Of a stretch of DNA of 6,989 bases, positions 1 through 5,442 are shown piece by piece. The notes below the pieces were generated by a model. That model had not been told where the DNA came from, did no database searches, and worked only from the letters and a program-made list of their open reading frames with translations. The translations under genes and the position numbers were made by a program. How positions within the stretch are numbered: position 1 is the stretch's first letter; each line of letters starts with the position of its first letter. The stretch is from an uncultured Verrucomicrobium sp. Lineage in GTDB: Bacteria > Verrucomicrobiota > Verrucomicrobiia > Methylacidiphilales > GAS474. Where the stretch lies: assembly GCA_903889845.1 (NCBI GenBank), contig CAISZB010000331.1, positions 1-6,989 on the forward strand, given 5' to 3'.

Positions 1-15
1 AGAGAGAAGAAGGCA

Positions 16-681
16 ATGAAGGTCTCCCTGCTCCATCCCCGCGAGTTGGGCTTCCCCGCCCCCGACCAGGCCCAGCAGGACGGCCTCCTGGCCGTGGGCG
101 GCGATCTCTCTGTCCCCCGACTTCTCGAAGCCTACCGCCACGGCATCTTCCCGTGGACGGAAGACCCGGTCACCTGGTGGTCCCCCGATCCCCGCGCTGT
201 CTTCGAGCTCGACACCTTCCACACCCACATCCCCCGCCGCCTGCTGAAGACCTTCCGGCAGGGCCGCTTCCACGTCACGCGGGACGCGGCCTTCCCCGCC
301 GTCATCGCCGGGTGCGCCGAGGCCGCCCCGGGCCGCGAGGAGACGTGGATCACGGAAGGCTTCATCGCCGCCTATACCGCCCTTCACCGGGAGGGCCATG
401 CCCACAGCGTCGAGGTCTGGGAAGGGGAGGCCCTCGTCGGCGGAATCTACGGCGTCGCCCTCGGCGGATTCTTCGCCGGGGAATCGATGTTCCATCGCGT
501 GAGCGACGCCTCGAAGGTCGCCCTCTGTGCCCTCGCCGCCCATCTGCGCGGGGCCGGGTTCACCCTCTTCGACACCCAGGTTGCCACCCCCGTCACCCGC
601 GCCTTCGGCGCCGTCGACATCCCGCGCGGGGAATACCTCCGCCGCCTCGGGGAGGCGATCGCGCTCCCTGTTTCATTCTGA
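16..681 (+). CDS. aat: Leucyl/phenylalanyl-tRNA--protein transferase
   Basis: This cytoplasmic enzyme transfers Leu or Phe from aminoacyl-tRNA to the N-terminal Arg or Lys of proteins, marking them for ClpS/ClpAP degradation by the N-end rule. The 221-residue protein is close to the usual 220-240 and looks complete. Family signatures visible are LLAVGGDL (residues 24-31), RHGIFPW (41-47), WWSPDPR (54-60) and GGFFAGESMF (150-159). The residues discussed as catalytic in the E. coli enzyme, Glu156, Asp186 and Gln188, fall at the same numbers here (GES and FDTQ). The block after FDTQ departs from the family: the usual His and Ser before the GA pair read Val193 and Ala196. An AGAAGG stretch (8-13) lies only 2 bases before the ATG, too close for a standard ribosome-binding site; only 15 upstream bases are visible, so promoter and operon partners are unknown. 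The family call is firm. Confidence 0.95.
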   Translation: MKVSLLHPRELGFPAPDQAQQDGLLAVGGDLSVPRLLEAYRHGIFPWTEDPVTWWSPDPRAVFELDTFHTHIPRRLLKTFRQGRFHVTRDAAFPAVIAGCAEAAPGREETWITEGFIAAYTALHREGHAHSVEVWEGEALVGGIYGVALGGFFAGESMFHRVSDASKVALCALAAHLRGAGFTLFDTQVATPVTRAFGAVDIPRGEYLRRLGEAIALPVSF

Positions 682-690
682 TGCAGCGCC

Positions 691-713
691 GGGAGGCAAT
701 CGCTACGCTTCCC
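691..713 (+). other. Hairpin downstream of aat
   Basis: GGGAGGC (691-697) and GCTTCCC (707-713) can form a 7-bp stem with one G-U pair and a 9-base loop, starting 10 bases after the aat stop. No T tract follows, so it is not a standard intrinsic terminator. It could be a weak terminator or an RNA 3'-end stabiliser. The rest of the 97-base aat-rnr gap holds only the proposed rnr promoter. Confidence 0.3.
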
Positions 714-740
714 TGTACAGCTGGAGCGCCCCCCTTACCA

Positions 741-769
741 TCGACATTCTCCCCCAAGCCGGGCAGAAT
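741..769 (+). promoter_or_regulatory. Candidate promoter of rnr
   Basis: TCGACA (741-746, 5 of 6 matches to TTGACA), a 17-base spacer and CAGAAT (764-769, 4 of 6 matches to TATAAT). The -10 box ends 9 bases before the rnr ATG, so transcription would start at about 776-779 and the mRNA would be leaderless or nearly so. This was recognised by eye and is supported by the same geometry at three other genes in the window. Confidence 0.45.
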
Positions 770-778
770 CATCGGGCT

Positions 779-2920
779 ATGTTCCCCTCCGAACCCCTCT
801 ACGCCCTGCTGCGGCACGCCTCCTACCAACCCCTCGACCGGAAGGGGCTGGTCCGGAAGCTGAAGGTGCGGGAGGACGATCTTCCCGCCTTCCACGCCCT
901 GCTGGAGGAGGAGGAGCAGGCGGGCCGCCTCGTCGCCGTCCGCAACGGGCTCTACAGCCTCCCCGTACGCCTCGGTCTCGTCGCCGGGCGGATCACGATC
1001 AACGAGCGGGGCTTCGGCTTCGTCGTTCCCGAGGACCCCGATCACCCCGACGTCTACGTCGGCGCCGGGGAGACCGGCGTCGCCATGCACCACGACCACG
1101 TCCTGGTCCGCCTGAACACGCCCCGTGGCGGAGGCGGCGGACGCCGGGGCGGGAAAGGCCCGGAAAAGCTGAGCGGCGAGGTGATCCGCATCCTGAAGCG
1201 GGCGCGGACGCAGCTCGTCGGCACGCTGGAGAAGTCCGAGGCCGCCTTCTACGTCCGGCCCGACGACGCCCGCATCCTCCACGACGTCTGCGTGCCGCCC
1301 CCCCGGCAGAAGATCCCCCTGGGCCACAAGGTCGTCGTCCGGCTGAAGGAGTGGACCTCGACCAAGGTCAGCCCCGAGGGGGAGATCATCGAGGTCCTCG
1401 GCCCGCCCGACCAGCCCGGCATCGACCTCCTCTCGATCATCCGGAAGTTCGAGCTGCCCGGGGAATTCCCCGACGCCGTCCTCCGCGAGGCCGACCGGAT
1501 CCCCGACGCGGTCCAGCCCGCCGACCTCCATGGGCGCGAGGACTTCCGCAAGGACTTCGTCCTGACGATCGACCCGGACGACGCGAAGGACTTCGACGAC
1601 GCCCTCTCCTACCGCCTCCAGCCCGACGGCGTGCTGGAAGTCGCCATCCACATCGCCGACGTCTCCCACTACGTCCGCCCCGGCAGCCCCCTCGACGCCG
1701 AGGCCCGCCGCCGCGGGAACAGCGTCTACCTCGTCGACCGCGTCATCCCGATGCTGCCGGAGAAATTGAGCAACGGCCTCTGCTCCCTCCGCCCGAACGT
1801 CGATCGGCTGGTGAAGTCGGTCGTCGTCCGGCTGGGGCGGGGCGGGAAGGTCCTCGGCACGCGCTTCGTCTCCGGCGTCATCCACAGCCGCCAGCGCTTC
1901 ACCTACCAGGAAGCCTACAAGCTCATCCGGAAGCCCGTCGGCCTGATGGGGAAACACCTCTCCATCCTGGGCAACATGGCGATGGACCTGCGCCGCGCCC
2001 GCTTCGCCGAGGGGGCGCTGAACCTCGACTTCCCCGAGGTGAAGGTCCGCCTCGACGCGGCGGGGAAGCCGGTCCGTTTGGAAAAGATCGAGAACGACGC
2101 CTCCCACCAGCTCATCGAGGAATACATGCTCCTGGCCAACGAACTCGTCGCCAAGGAACTGCGCCGGGCGAACCGCGCCGCCCTCTACCGCGTCCACGAG
2201 AACCCGGAACCGGCGCGCCTCGCCGAGTTCCGCGCCCAGGTGCAGACCCTCGGTATCCAGGTCGGCGACCTGACGCTGCGCGGGGAGATCCAGAAGCTCC
2301 TCACCCGGATCGCCGGCAGGCCGGAGGAGCCGGTGATCAAGACGAACCTGCTGAAGTCGATGAAGCGGGCCGTCTACTCGGAGAAGCCGCTGGGCCACTT
2401 CGGCCTGGCGAAGAAGAACTACAGCCACTTCACCTCCCCGATCCGCCGCTACGCCGACCTTGCCGTCCACCGCGGCCTCTTCACCCCCGGCGGGAAGCCC
2501 TCCCCGCTTCCCCCCGGCCTGGCCGACTCCCTCTCCGCGCTGGAGCGGACCGCCGCCGACGCGGAAAAGGAATCGGTCATCCTGAAGAAGCTCGAATACT
2601 TCCTGCTCAAGTCGAAGGCCTCGCAAAACTCAGCCAAGGAAGTCTTCCCCGCGCTGGTCCTGGAGGTGCGGAGCGGCGGCCTCCTCGTCGAGTTGCCGGA
2701 ATTCCTCGTCACCGGCTTCGTCCGGATCTCCGAGATGCAGGGCGACTTCTACGACTACGACGGCGCCCGCCAGGAACTGCGCGGCGAGAAGACCAAGACG
2801 AAGGTGCGGACCGGCATGCGGATCGGCGTCCACGTCGTCCAGGTCGACCTCGGCCGCCGCCTCGTCGACTTCGGCACCACGCGCCAGAAGCTGATCCCGA
2901 CCCCGGCGGCGAAGGGGTAA
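779..2920 (+). CDS. rnr: Ribonuclease R (3'-5' exoribonuclease, RNB family)
   Basis: This processive, Mg-dependent hydrolytic 3'-5' exoribonuclease degrades structured RNA and takes part in rRNA and tmRNA quality control. Domain order in the 713 residues: an N-terminal winged-helix segment (about 1-62); a cold-shock domain with GRITINERGFGFV (70-82); a second OB-like region (about 133-208) after a Gly/Arg-rich linker (116-127); the RNB catalytic domain (about 250-565); and a C-terminal S1 domain (about 622-703). The RNB motif TIDPDDAKDFDDA supplies Asp265, Asp271, Asp273 and Asp274, with the same spacing as the E. coli catalytic aspartates 272, 278, 280 and 281. HFTSPIRRYADL (550-561) is the usual RNB end motif. 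The protein is shorter than E. coli RNase R (813) because the basic C-terminal tail is missing. I chose the ATG at 779 because homology begins there; the open frame runs upstream to 527, but that stretch overlaps aat out of frame and looks like shadow coding. No Shine-Dalgarno sequence precedes the start. Confidence 0.95.
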   Translation: MFPSEPLYALLRHASYQPLDRKGLVRKLKVREDDLPAFHALLEEEEQAGRLVAVRNGLYSLPVRLGLVAGRITINERGFGFVVPEDPDHPDVYVGAGETGVAMHHDHVLVRLNTPRGGGGGRRGGKGPEKLSGEVIRILKRARTQLVGTLEKSEAAFYVRPDDARILHDVCVPPPRQKIPLGHKVVVRLKEWTSTKVSPEGEIIEVLGPPDQPGIDLLSIIRKFELPGEFPDAVLREADRIPDAVQPADLHGREDFRKDFVLTIDPDDAKDFDDALSYRLQPDGVLEVAIHIADVSHYVRPGSPLDAEARRRGNSVYLVDRVIPMLPEKLSNGLCSLRPNVDRLVKSVVVRLGRGGKVLGTRFVSGVIHSRQRFTYQEAYKLIRKPVGLMGKHLSILGNMAMDLRRARFAEGALNLDFPEVKVRLDAAGKPVRLEKIENDASHQLIEEYMLLANELVAKELRRANRAALYRVHENPEPARLAEFRAQVQTLGIQVGDLTLRGEIQKLLTRIAGRPEEPVIKTNLLKSMKRAVYSEKPLGHFGLAKKNYSHFTSPIRRYADLAVHRGLFTPGGKPSPLPPGLADSLSALERTAADAEKESVILKKLEYFLLKSKASQNSAKEVFPALVLEVRSGGLLVELPEFLVTGFVRISEMQGDFYDYDGARQELRGEKTKTKVRTGMRIGVHVVQVDLGRRLVDFGTTRQKLIPTPAAKG

Positions 2921-2933
2921 GGCGCTTTGGCGT

Positions 2934-2962
2934 TTGCGCGGCTGACCGTCTTCGGCGATAGT
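2934..2962 (+). promoter_or_regulatory. Candidate promoter of rarD
   Basis: TTGCGC (2934-2939, only 3 of 6 matches to the -35 consensus), a 17-base spacer and GATAGT (2957-2962, 4 of 6). The -10 box ends 9 bases before the ATG at 2972, which again predicts a nearly leaderless transcript. The -35 box is weak. Read-through from rnr, whose stop lies 51 bases before the ATG, is also possible. Confidence 0.35.
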
Positions 2963-2971
2963 TCACCGTTC

Positions 2972-3868
2972 ATGAACAACGGTCCCCTCCTCGCCTTCGC
3001 CGCCTACGCCCTGTGGGGGGTCTTCCCCCTCTACTTCCACCTGCTGGGGCGGACGGCGGCGCTGGAGGTCGTCAGCCACCGGATCCTCTGGGCGTGCGGC
3101 TTCATGGTCCTCTACCTCGCCCTGCGGGGGAAGCTCGCGCCGGTCGTCCGGGGCCTCACCTCCCGCCTCCTTTTCACCTACGGGGCGGCGGCGCTCCTCA
3201 TATCGATCAACTGGGGCGTCTTCATCTATGCCGTCGGGACCGGGCGGACCCTCGAATCGAGCCTCGGCTACTTCCTCAGCCCGCTTCTCAACGTCCTCCT
3301 GGGGGCCCTCGTCTTCGGGGAGCGGCTGAAGCCGGTCCAGCGCCTTGGCGTCGTCTTGGCGGCGGCGGGGGCGCTCGTCGTCGGCCTCGCCTCGGCGGCC
3401 CCGCCGTGGATCGCGCTGGCGCTGGCCGGCTCGTTCGGTCTCTACAGCCTCGTGAAGAAACAGGCCTCCCTTCCTGCCGCCGAGGGGATGGCACTGGAGA
3501 CGGCCCTCCTCCTCCCCCTGGCCGGGCTGGTCCTCGCCCTGGCCCCGGCGGGAAGCCTCGCCTTCGGGCGGGGAGACCGCGCCCTCGACCTCCTCCTCCT
3601 CGGCTCCGGCCCGGTAACCCTCGTCCCGCTCCTCCTCTTCGCCGCCGCCTCGAAGCGGACCTCCCTCTCCACCCTCGGCATGGTCCAATACATCGCCCCC
3701 TCCGGGCAGTTCCTCATCGGCTACCTCGCCTTCCGGGAGCCGCTGGGCCCGGGCCGGCTCGGGGGCTTCGCCCTTGTGTGGGCGGGGCTGGCGGTGTACA
3801 CGTGGGGGATGATGACCTCCCGCGGTGGGGAGAAGGTCAGAGCTGAGGAGGTTGCCGCTCCGGATTGA
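2972..3868 (+). CDS. rarD: EamA/DMT-family permease, RarD type
   Basis: This is an inner-membrane protein of the drug/metabolite transporter superfamily. E. coli RarD has been linked to chloramphenicol sensitivity, but the physiological substrate of the family is not settled, so resistance should not be inferred. From the ATG at 2972 the protein has 298 residues, against 296 in E. coli, and hydrophobic segments along its length fit ten membrane helices. RarD-like landmarks are AYALWGVFPLYF (11-22), VVSHRILW (33-40), INWGVFIYAV (79-88), ESSLGYFLSPLLNVLLG (95-111), FGLYSLVKK (155-163) and STLGMVQYIAPS (233-244). An in-frame TTG at 2927 would add 15 residues with no family similarity, so I rejected it. 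No Shine-Dalgarno sequence precedes the ATG. The C-terminal tail (about 283-298) is charged and hydrophilic. The gene follows rnr on the same strand, but the two have no known functional link. Confidence 0.92.
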   Translation: MNNGPLLAFAAYALWGVFPLYFHLLGRTAALEVVSHRILWACGFMVLYLALRGKLAPVVRGLTSRLLFTYGAAALLISINWGVFIYAVGTGRTLESSLGYFLSPLLNVLLGALVFGERLKPVQRLGVVLAAAGALVVGLASAAPPWIALALAGSFGLYSLVKKQASLPAAEGMALETALLLPLAGLVLALAPAGSLAFGRGDRALDLLLLGSGPVTLVPLLLFAAASKRTSLSTLGMVQYIAPSGQFLIGYLAFREPLGPGRLGGFALVWAGLAVYTWGMMTSRGGEKVRAEEVAAPD

Positions 3869-3892
3869 TCTCGGAGAGGAATGACCTATCTT
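3865..3892 (+). promoter_or_regulatory. Candidate promoter of the MarC-family gene
   Basis: TTGATC (3865-3870, 4 of 6 matches), a 16-base spacer and TATCTT (3887-3892, 4 of 6). The -35 box overlaps the rarD stop codon (3866-3868). The -10 box ends 8 bases before the ATG at 3901, so the start site would sit at or next to the start codon. Co-transcription with rarD is an alternative, as the genes are only 32 bases apart. Confidence 0.4.
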
Positions 3893-3900
3893 AGAAGGTC

Positions 3901-4566
3901 ATGAGCGGCTTCCTGAACGTCTTCCTCCTCGTCTACGCCGCCCTCTTCCCCATCGTCAACCCGTTGGGGAACGCCCCCATCTTCCTCGACCTCACGCGGC
4001 GTTGTTCCCCCGGCGTCCGGCATACCCTGGCGTGGCAGGTGGCGCTGTGGGGCTTCCTCCTCCTGCTCGCCTCCCTCCTCTTCGGCTCCCGCGTCCTCGT
4101 CTTCTTCGGCATCACCCTCCCCATCGTCCGCCTCGCGGGCGGCCTCGTCGTCGCCGCCGTCGGATGGAGCATCCTGAATCAGGGCATCGGGCCGGACGAC
4201 CAGGGCCCCGCCAACGCCATCGACAACGCGAAGGCGGAACAGCAGGCCTTCTACCCCCTCACCATGCCTCTCACCGTCGGCCCCGGCTCCATCGCCACCG
4301 CCATCGCCCTGGGCAGCCAGAAGCCCCTCGCGGGCGCGAACCTCCGCCACGTCCTGATCGAGGAAGTCGCGGCGGTCACCGCCCTCGCCGCCATCGCGGC
4401 GACCATCTACCTCTCCTGCCGCTTCGCCGACCGGATCGAGACCGTCCTCGGTCCCGGCGGCACCAACGTCCTGGTCCGCCTCTTCGCCTTCGTCCTCCTC
4501 TGCGTCGGCGCGCAGATCATGTGGGTGGGTGCGCTGGAGTTGATCGTCCAGGCGCGCGGGCTTTGA
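3901..4566 (+). CDS. MarC family (UPF0056) integral membrane protein
   Basis: This is an inner-membrane protein of the MarC/YhgN/YchE family, whose transport substrate is not established; the old link of MarC to multiple antibiotic resistance is not supported by function. The 221 residues equal the length of E. coli MarC. Six hydrophobic segments can be seen, at roughly 4-26, 45-65, 67-90, 118-140, 153-172 and 189-211. Diagnostic motifs are the N-terminal FPIVNPLGNAPIFL (16-29) and the mid-protein repeat-like partner FYPLTMPLTVGPGSIA (117-132), the paired Asn/Thr-Pro-containing hairpins typical of this family. A GAAGG (3894-3898) lies only 2 bases before the ATG, too near for normal Shine-Dalgarno use. 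The gene sits 32 bases after rarD and converges on the tRNA gene. I leave the symbol blank because the paralogue cannot be decided from sequence alone. Confidence 0.9.
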   Translation: MSGFLNVFLLVYAALFPIVNPLGNAPIFLDLTRRCSPGVRHTLAWQVALWGFLLLLASLLFGSRVLVFFGITLPIVRLAGGLVVAAVGWSILNQGIGPDDQGPANAIDNAKAEQQAFYPLTMPLTVGPGSIATAIALGSQKPLAGANLRHVLIEEVAAVTALAAIAATIYLSCRFADRIETVLGPGGTNVLVRLFAFVLLCVGAQIMWVGALELIVQARGL

Positions 4567-4574
4567 GATTTTTC

Positions 4575-4592
4575 GCCTCTGGTTTGTGAGGC
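4575..4592. other. Small inverted repeat between marC-like gene and tRNA-Ser
   Basis: GCCTC (4575-4579) and GAGGC (4588-4592) are perfectly complementary around an 8-base loop. A run of five T precedes it on the + strand (4569-4573), so neither strand has a T tract after the stem. It lies between convergent transcripts, where a terminator is expected, but it does not meet the standard form. Confidence 0.25.
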
Positions 4593-4593
4593 T

Positions 4594-4606
4594 CCTGTCC
4601 CTTGCG
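4594..4606. repeat. 13-bp direct repeat, copy 1 (downstream of tRNA 3' end)
   Basis: CCTGTCCCTTGCG here is identical to 4703-4715. On the tRNA strand it reads as the tRNA 5' acceptor strand plus six bases of leader, placed 16 bases beyond the tRNA 3' end. Confidence 0.85.
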
Positions 4607-4620
4607 GCTCAGGAGGCCGC
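4604..4620. other. Inverted repeat just past tRNA-Ser 3' end
   Basis: GCGGC (4604-4608) and GCCGC (4616-4620) form a 5-bp GC stem, extendable by one T-G wobble, within three bases of the tRNA discriminator. It may help define the pre-tRNA 3' end or termination. No T tract follows on the tRNA strand. Confidence 0.3.
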
Positions 4621-4622
4621 GG

Positions 4623-4709
4623 CGGACAGGGAGGGATTTGAACCCCCGTTGACCTTTCGGCCAAAGCGGTTTTCAAGACCGCCGCAATAAACCACTCTGC
4701 CACCTGTCC
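4623..4709 (-). tRNA. tRNA-Ser (anticodon UGA)
   Basis: This gene encodes a complete class II (long variable arm) tRNA of 87 bases, reading UCN serine codons, chiefly UCA. On the - strand, GGACAGG (4709-4703) pairs fully with CCTGTCC (4630-4624), giving a 7-bp acceptor stem. The D arm has a 3-bp GCA/TGC stem. The anticodon stem GCGGT/ACCGC encloses the loop CTTGAAA with TGA at 4675-4673. The variable arm is a 6-bp stem (TTGGCC/GGTCAA, one G-U) closed by GAAA. The T arm has GGGGG/CCCTC with one G-U pair and loop TTCAAAT. The discriminator base is G (4623), as is usual for tRNA-Ser. The next bases are CCG, so CCA is not encoded and must be added after transcription. It is convergent with the marC-like gene. 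Confidence 0.97.
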
Positions 4710-4715
4710 CTTGCG
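4703..4715. repeat. 13-bp direct repeat, copy 2 (tRNA 5' end and leader)
   Basis: CCTGTCCCTTGCG spans the 5' acceptor strand of tRNA-Ser and six bases of its leader. It is identical to 4594-4606, an offset of 109 bases. Confidence 0.85.
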
Positions 4716-4738
4716 AATTCGCGCGGGCGCACGGCGAC

Positions 4739-4766
4739 GTTATCAGACCGCCCCGGCAGGAGTCGA
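4739..4766 (-). promoter_or_regulatory. Candidate promoter of tRNA-Ser
   Basis: On the - strand, TCGACT (4766-4761, 4 of 6 matches to TTGACA), a 16-base spacer and GATAAC (4744-4739, 4 of 6 matches to TATAAT). Initiation near 4732 would leave a 5' leader of about 23 bases for RNase P to remove. It lies back to back with the promoter proposed for the exported-protein gene; the two -35 boxes are 7 bases apart. Confidence 0.45.
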
Positions 4767-4773
4767 TGCCGGG

Positions 4774-4801
4774 ATGACATTCGCGCGAAGCCTGCTACCT
4801 T
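4774..4801 (+). promoter_or_regulatory. Candidate promoter of the exported-protein gene
   Basis: ATGACA (4774-4779, 5 of 6 matches), a 16-base spacer and TACCTT (4796-4801, matching the TANNNT core). The -10 box ends 9 bases before the ATG at 4811, repeating the leaderless geometry seen upstream of rnr, rarD and the marC-like gene. No Shine-Dalgarno sequence lies between the box and the start. Confidence 0.45.
4780..4789. promoter_or_regulatory. Perfect palindrome in promoter spacer, possible operator
   Basis: TTCGCGCGAA is a perfect 10-bp palindrome lying wholly between the proposed -35 and -10 boxes of the exported-protein gene. Nine bases, ATTCGCGCG, recur at 4717-4725, 62 bases away, in the tRNA leader region. 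Position suggests a repressor site, but short CG-rich palindromes also arise by chance in such DNA. Confidence 0.25.
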
Positions 4802-4810
4802 GGCGCGACC

Positions 4811-5320
4811 ATGCGCCCTCGCTTTCGTCTCCTGGCCCTCGCCTCGGGCCTCTTGCTCTCCGTCGCGGGGGCTCCCGCCCAGACCGCCGACGGGCCGCTG
4901 GTCGATTTCCACTCGAACCCTGCGGAGGACTCCGGCTGCGAGGTCGAGGTGATCGAGCAGAAGCGCGACGCGGCCACCTCGACGCTCCAGGTCATCCACG
5001 GGAAGGGCTCGCCCCGGGAGACCCTCGTCACGACGACGAAGGGGATCTACACCATCGCGAAGGCCCGCCACGCGGCCTACTTCATCACCCTCAAGGAGAA
5101 GATGCGCCCCGACGGGACCTGGGAACTCGTCGCCGGTTTCCCGGCCGATGATCATCCCGATCTGAAGACCGCCTTTGGTCAGCCGTACAGCGAGACGAAT
5201 ATCTTCGGTAAAAAGAGGGTCTGCTTTTCCGTCGCGGAATGCGCTTCGCTTTTCGAGAAGGCCCCGAGCCAGGCCCCCGCCGACCCGCCGCTGCCAACCT
5301 CCTCGACGGGGACGCCGTAG
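4811..5320 (+). CDS. Small exported protein of unknown function
   Basis: I do not recognise a family. The 169-residue product starts with a classical Sec signal peptide: basic residues (MRPRFR), a hydrophobic core (about 7-20) and an APA cleavage motif at 21-23, so the mature protein probably starts near Gln24. No lipobox Cys follows, and there is no further membrane segment. The mature part is hydrophilic, with alternating residues suggesting beta strands around 44-62 and 71-93, three cysteines (43, 138, 144) and a Pro/Ser/Thr-rich tail (152-169). Even with an odd number of cysteines, one disulfide could form in the periplasm, for example between Cys138 and Cys144. Around 5160-5260 the coding sequence is richer in A and T than the rest of the window. 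The gene has its own proposed promoter and converges on dnaE. It is probably real, given the signal peptide, codon pattern and promoter. Confidence 0.75.
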   Translation: MRPRFRLLALASGLLLSVAGAPAQTADGPLVDFHSNPAEDSGCEVEVIEQKRDAATSTLQVIHGKGSPRETLVTTTKGIYTIAKARHAAYFITLKEKMRPDGTWELVAGFPADDHPDLKTAFGQPYSETNIFGKKRVCFSVAECASLFEKAPSQAPADPPLPTSSTGTP

Positions 5321-5396
5321 AGCGTTTCGGCAGCTTCCGGTAGCCCCCGACTTCCCGATGCGGAACGGGGAAAAGCCTCCCTCCGCTTCCAAATCA

Positions 5397-5412
5397 TCGA
5401 CCAGTAGGTCGA
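5397..5412. other. Hairpin in the convergent gap before dnaE stop
   Basis: TCGACC (5397-5402) and GGTCGA (5407-5412) form a perfect 6-bp stem with a 4-base loop, AGTA. It lies between the ends of the exported-protein gene and dnaE, where both transcripts must stop, but has no T tract on either strand. A second imperfect stem, TTCCC/GGGAA, lies at about 5352-5372. I see no gene in 5321-5442. Confidence 0.3.
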
Positions 5413-5442
5413 GCTGGCGGGCTTCCTGGGAAAAGAAGGCGC

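Noticed and set aside
527..778. 84-residue N-terminal extension of RNase R
   Set aside because: It overlaps aat in another frame, is Pro/Ser-rich, and RNase R similarity starts only at the ATG at 779.
593..2626. 677-residue open frame antisense to rnr
   Set aside because: It lies wholly opposite RNase R, whose domains are unambiguous. The strong C preference at third codon positions removes stop codons from the antisense frame; the product is low-complexity and rich in Asp, Glu, Val and Gly.
2927..2971. TTG start giving RarD 15 extra residues
   Set aside because: The added residues have no RarD similarity; the ATG at 2972 gives the usual length and is preceded by a promoter-like pair.
2972..4566. 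rarD and the MarC-family gene as an antibiotic-resistance locus
   Set aside because: The names are historical; transport substrates are unproven and both families are widespread in ordinary genomes.
4407..4703. Open frame on the - strand starting MAEWFIAAVLKTAL, 98 residues
   Set aside because: Its first part is a translation of tRNA-Ser itself, a well-known false gene pattern, and the rest is antisense to the marC-like gene.
4594..4715. The 13-bp repeats as integrative-element attachment sites
   Set aside because: The repeat copies the tRNA 5' end rather than the usual 3' portion. The interval holds only the tRNA, and there is no integrase or cargo.
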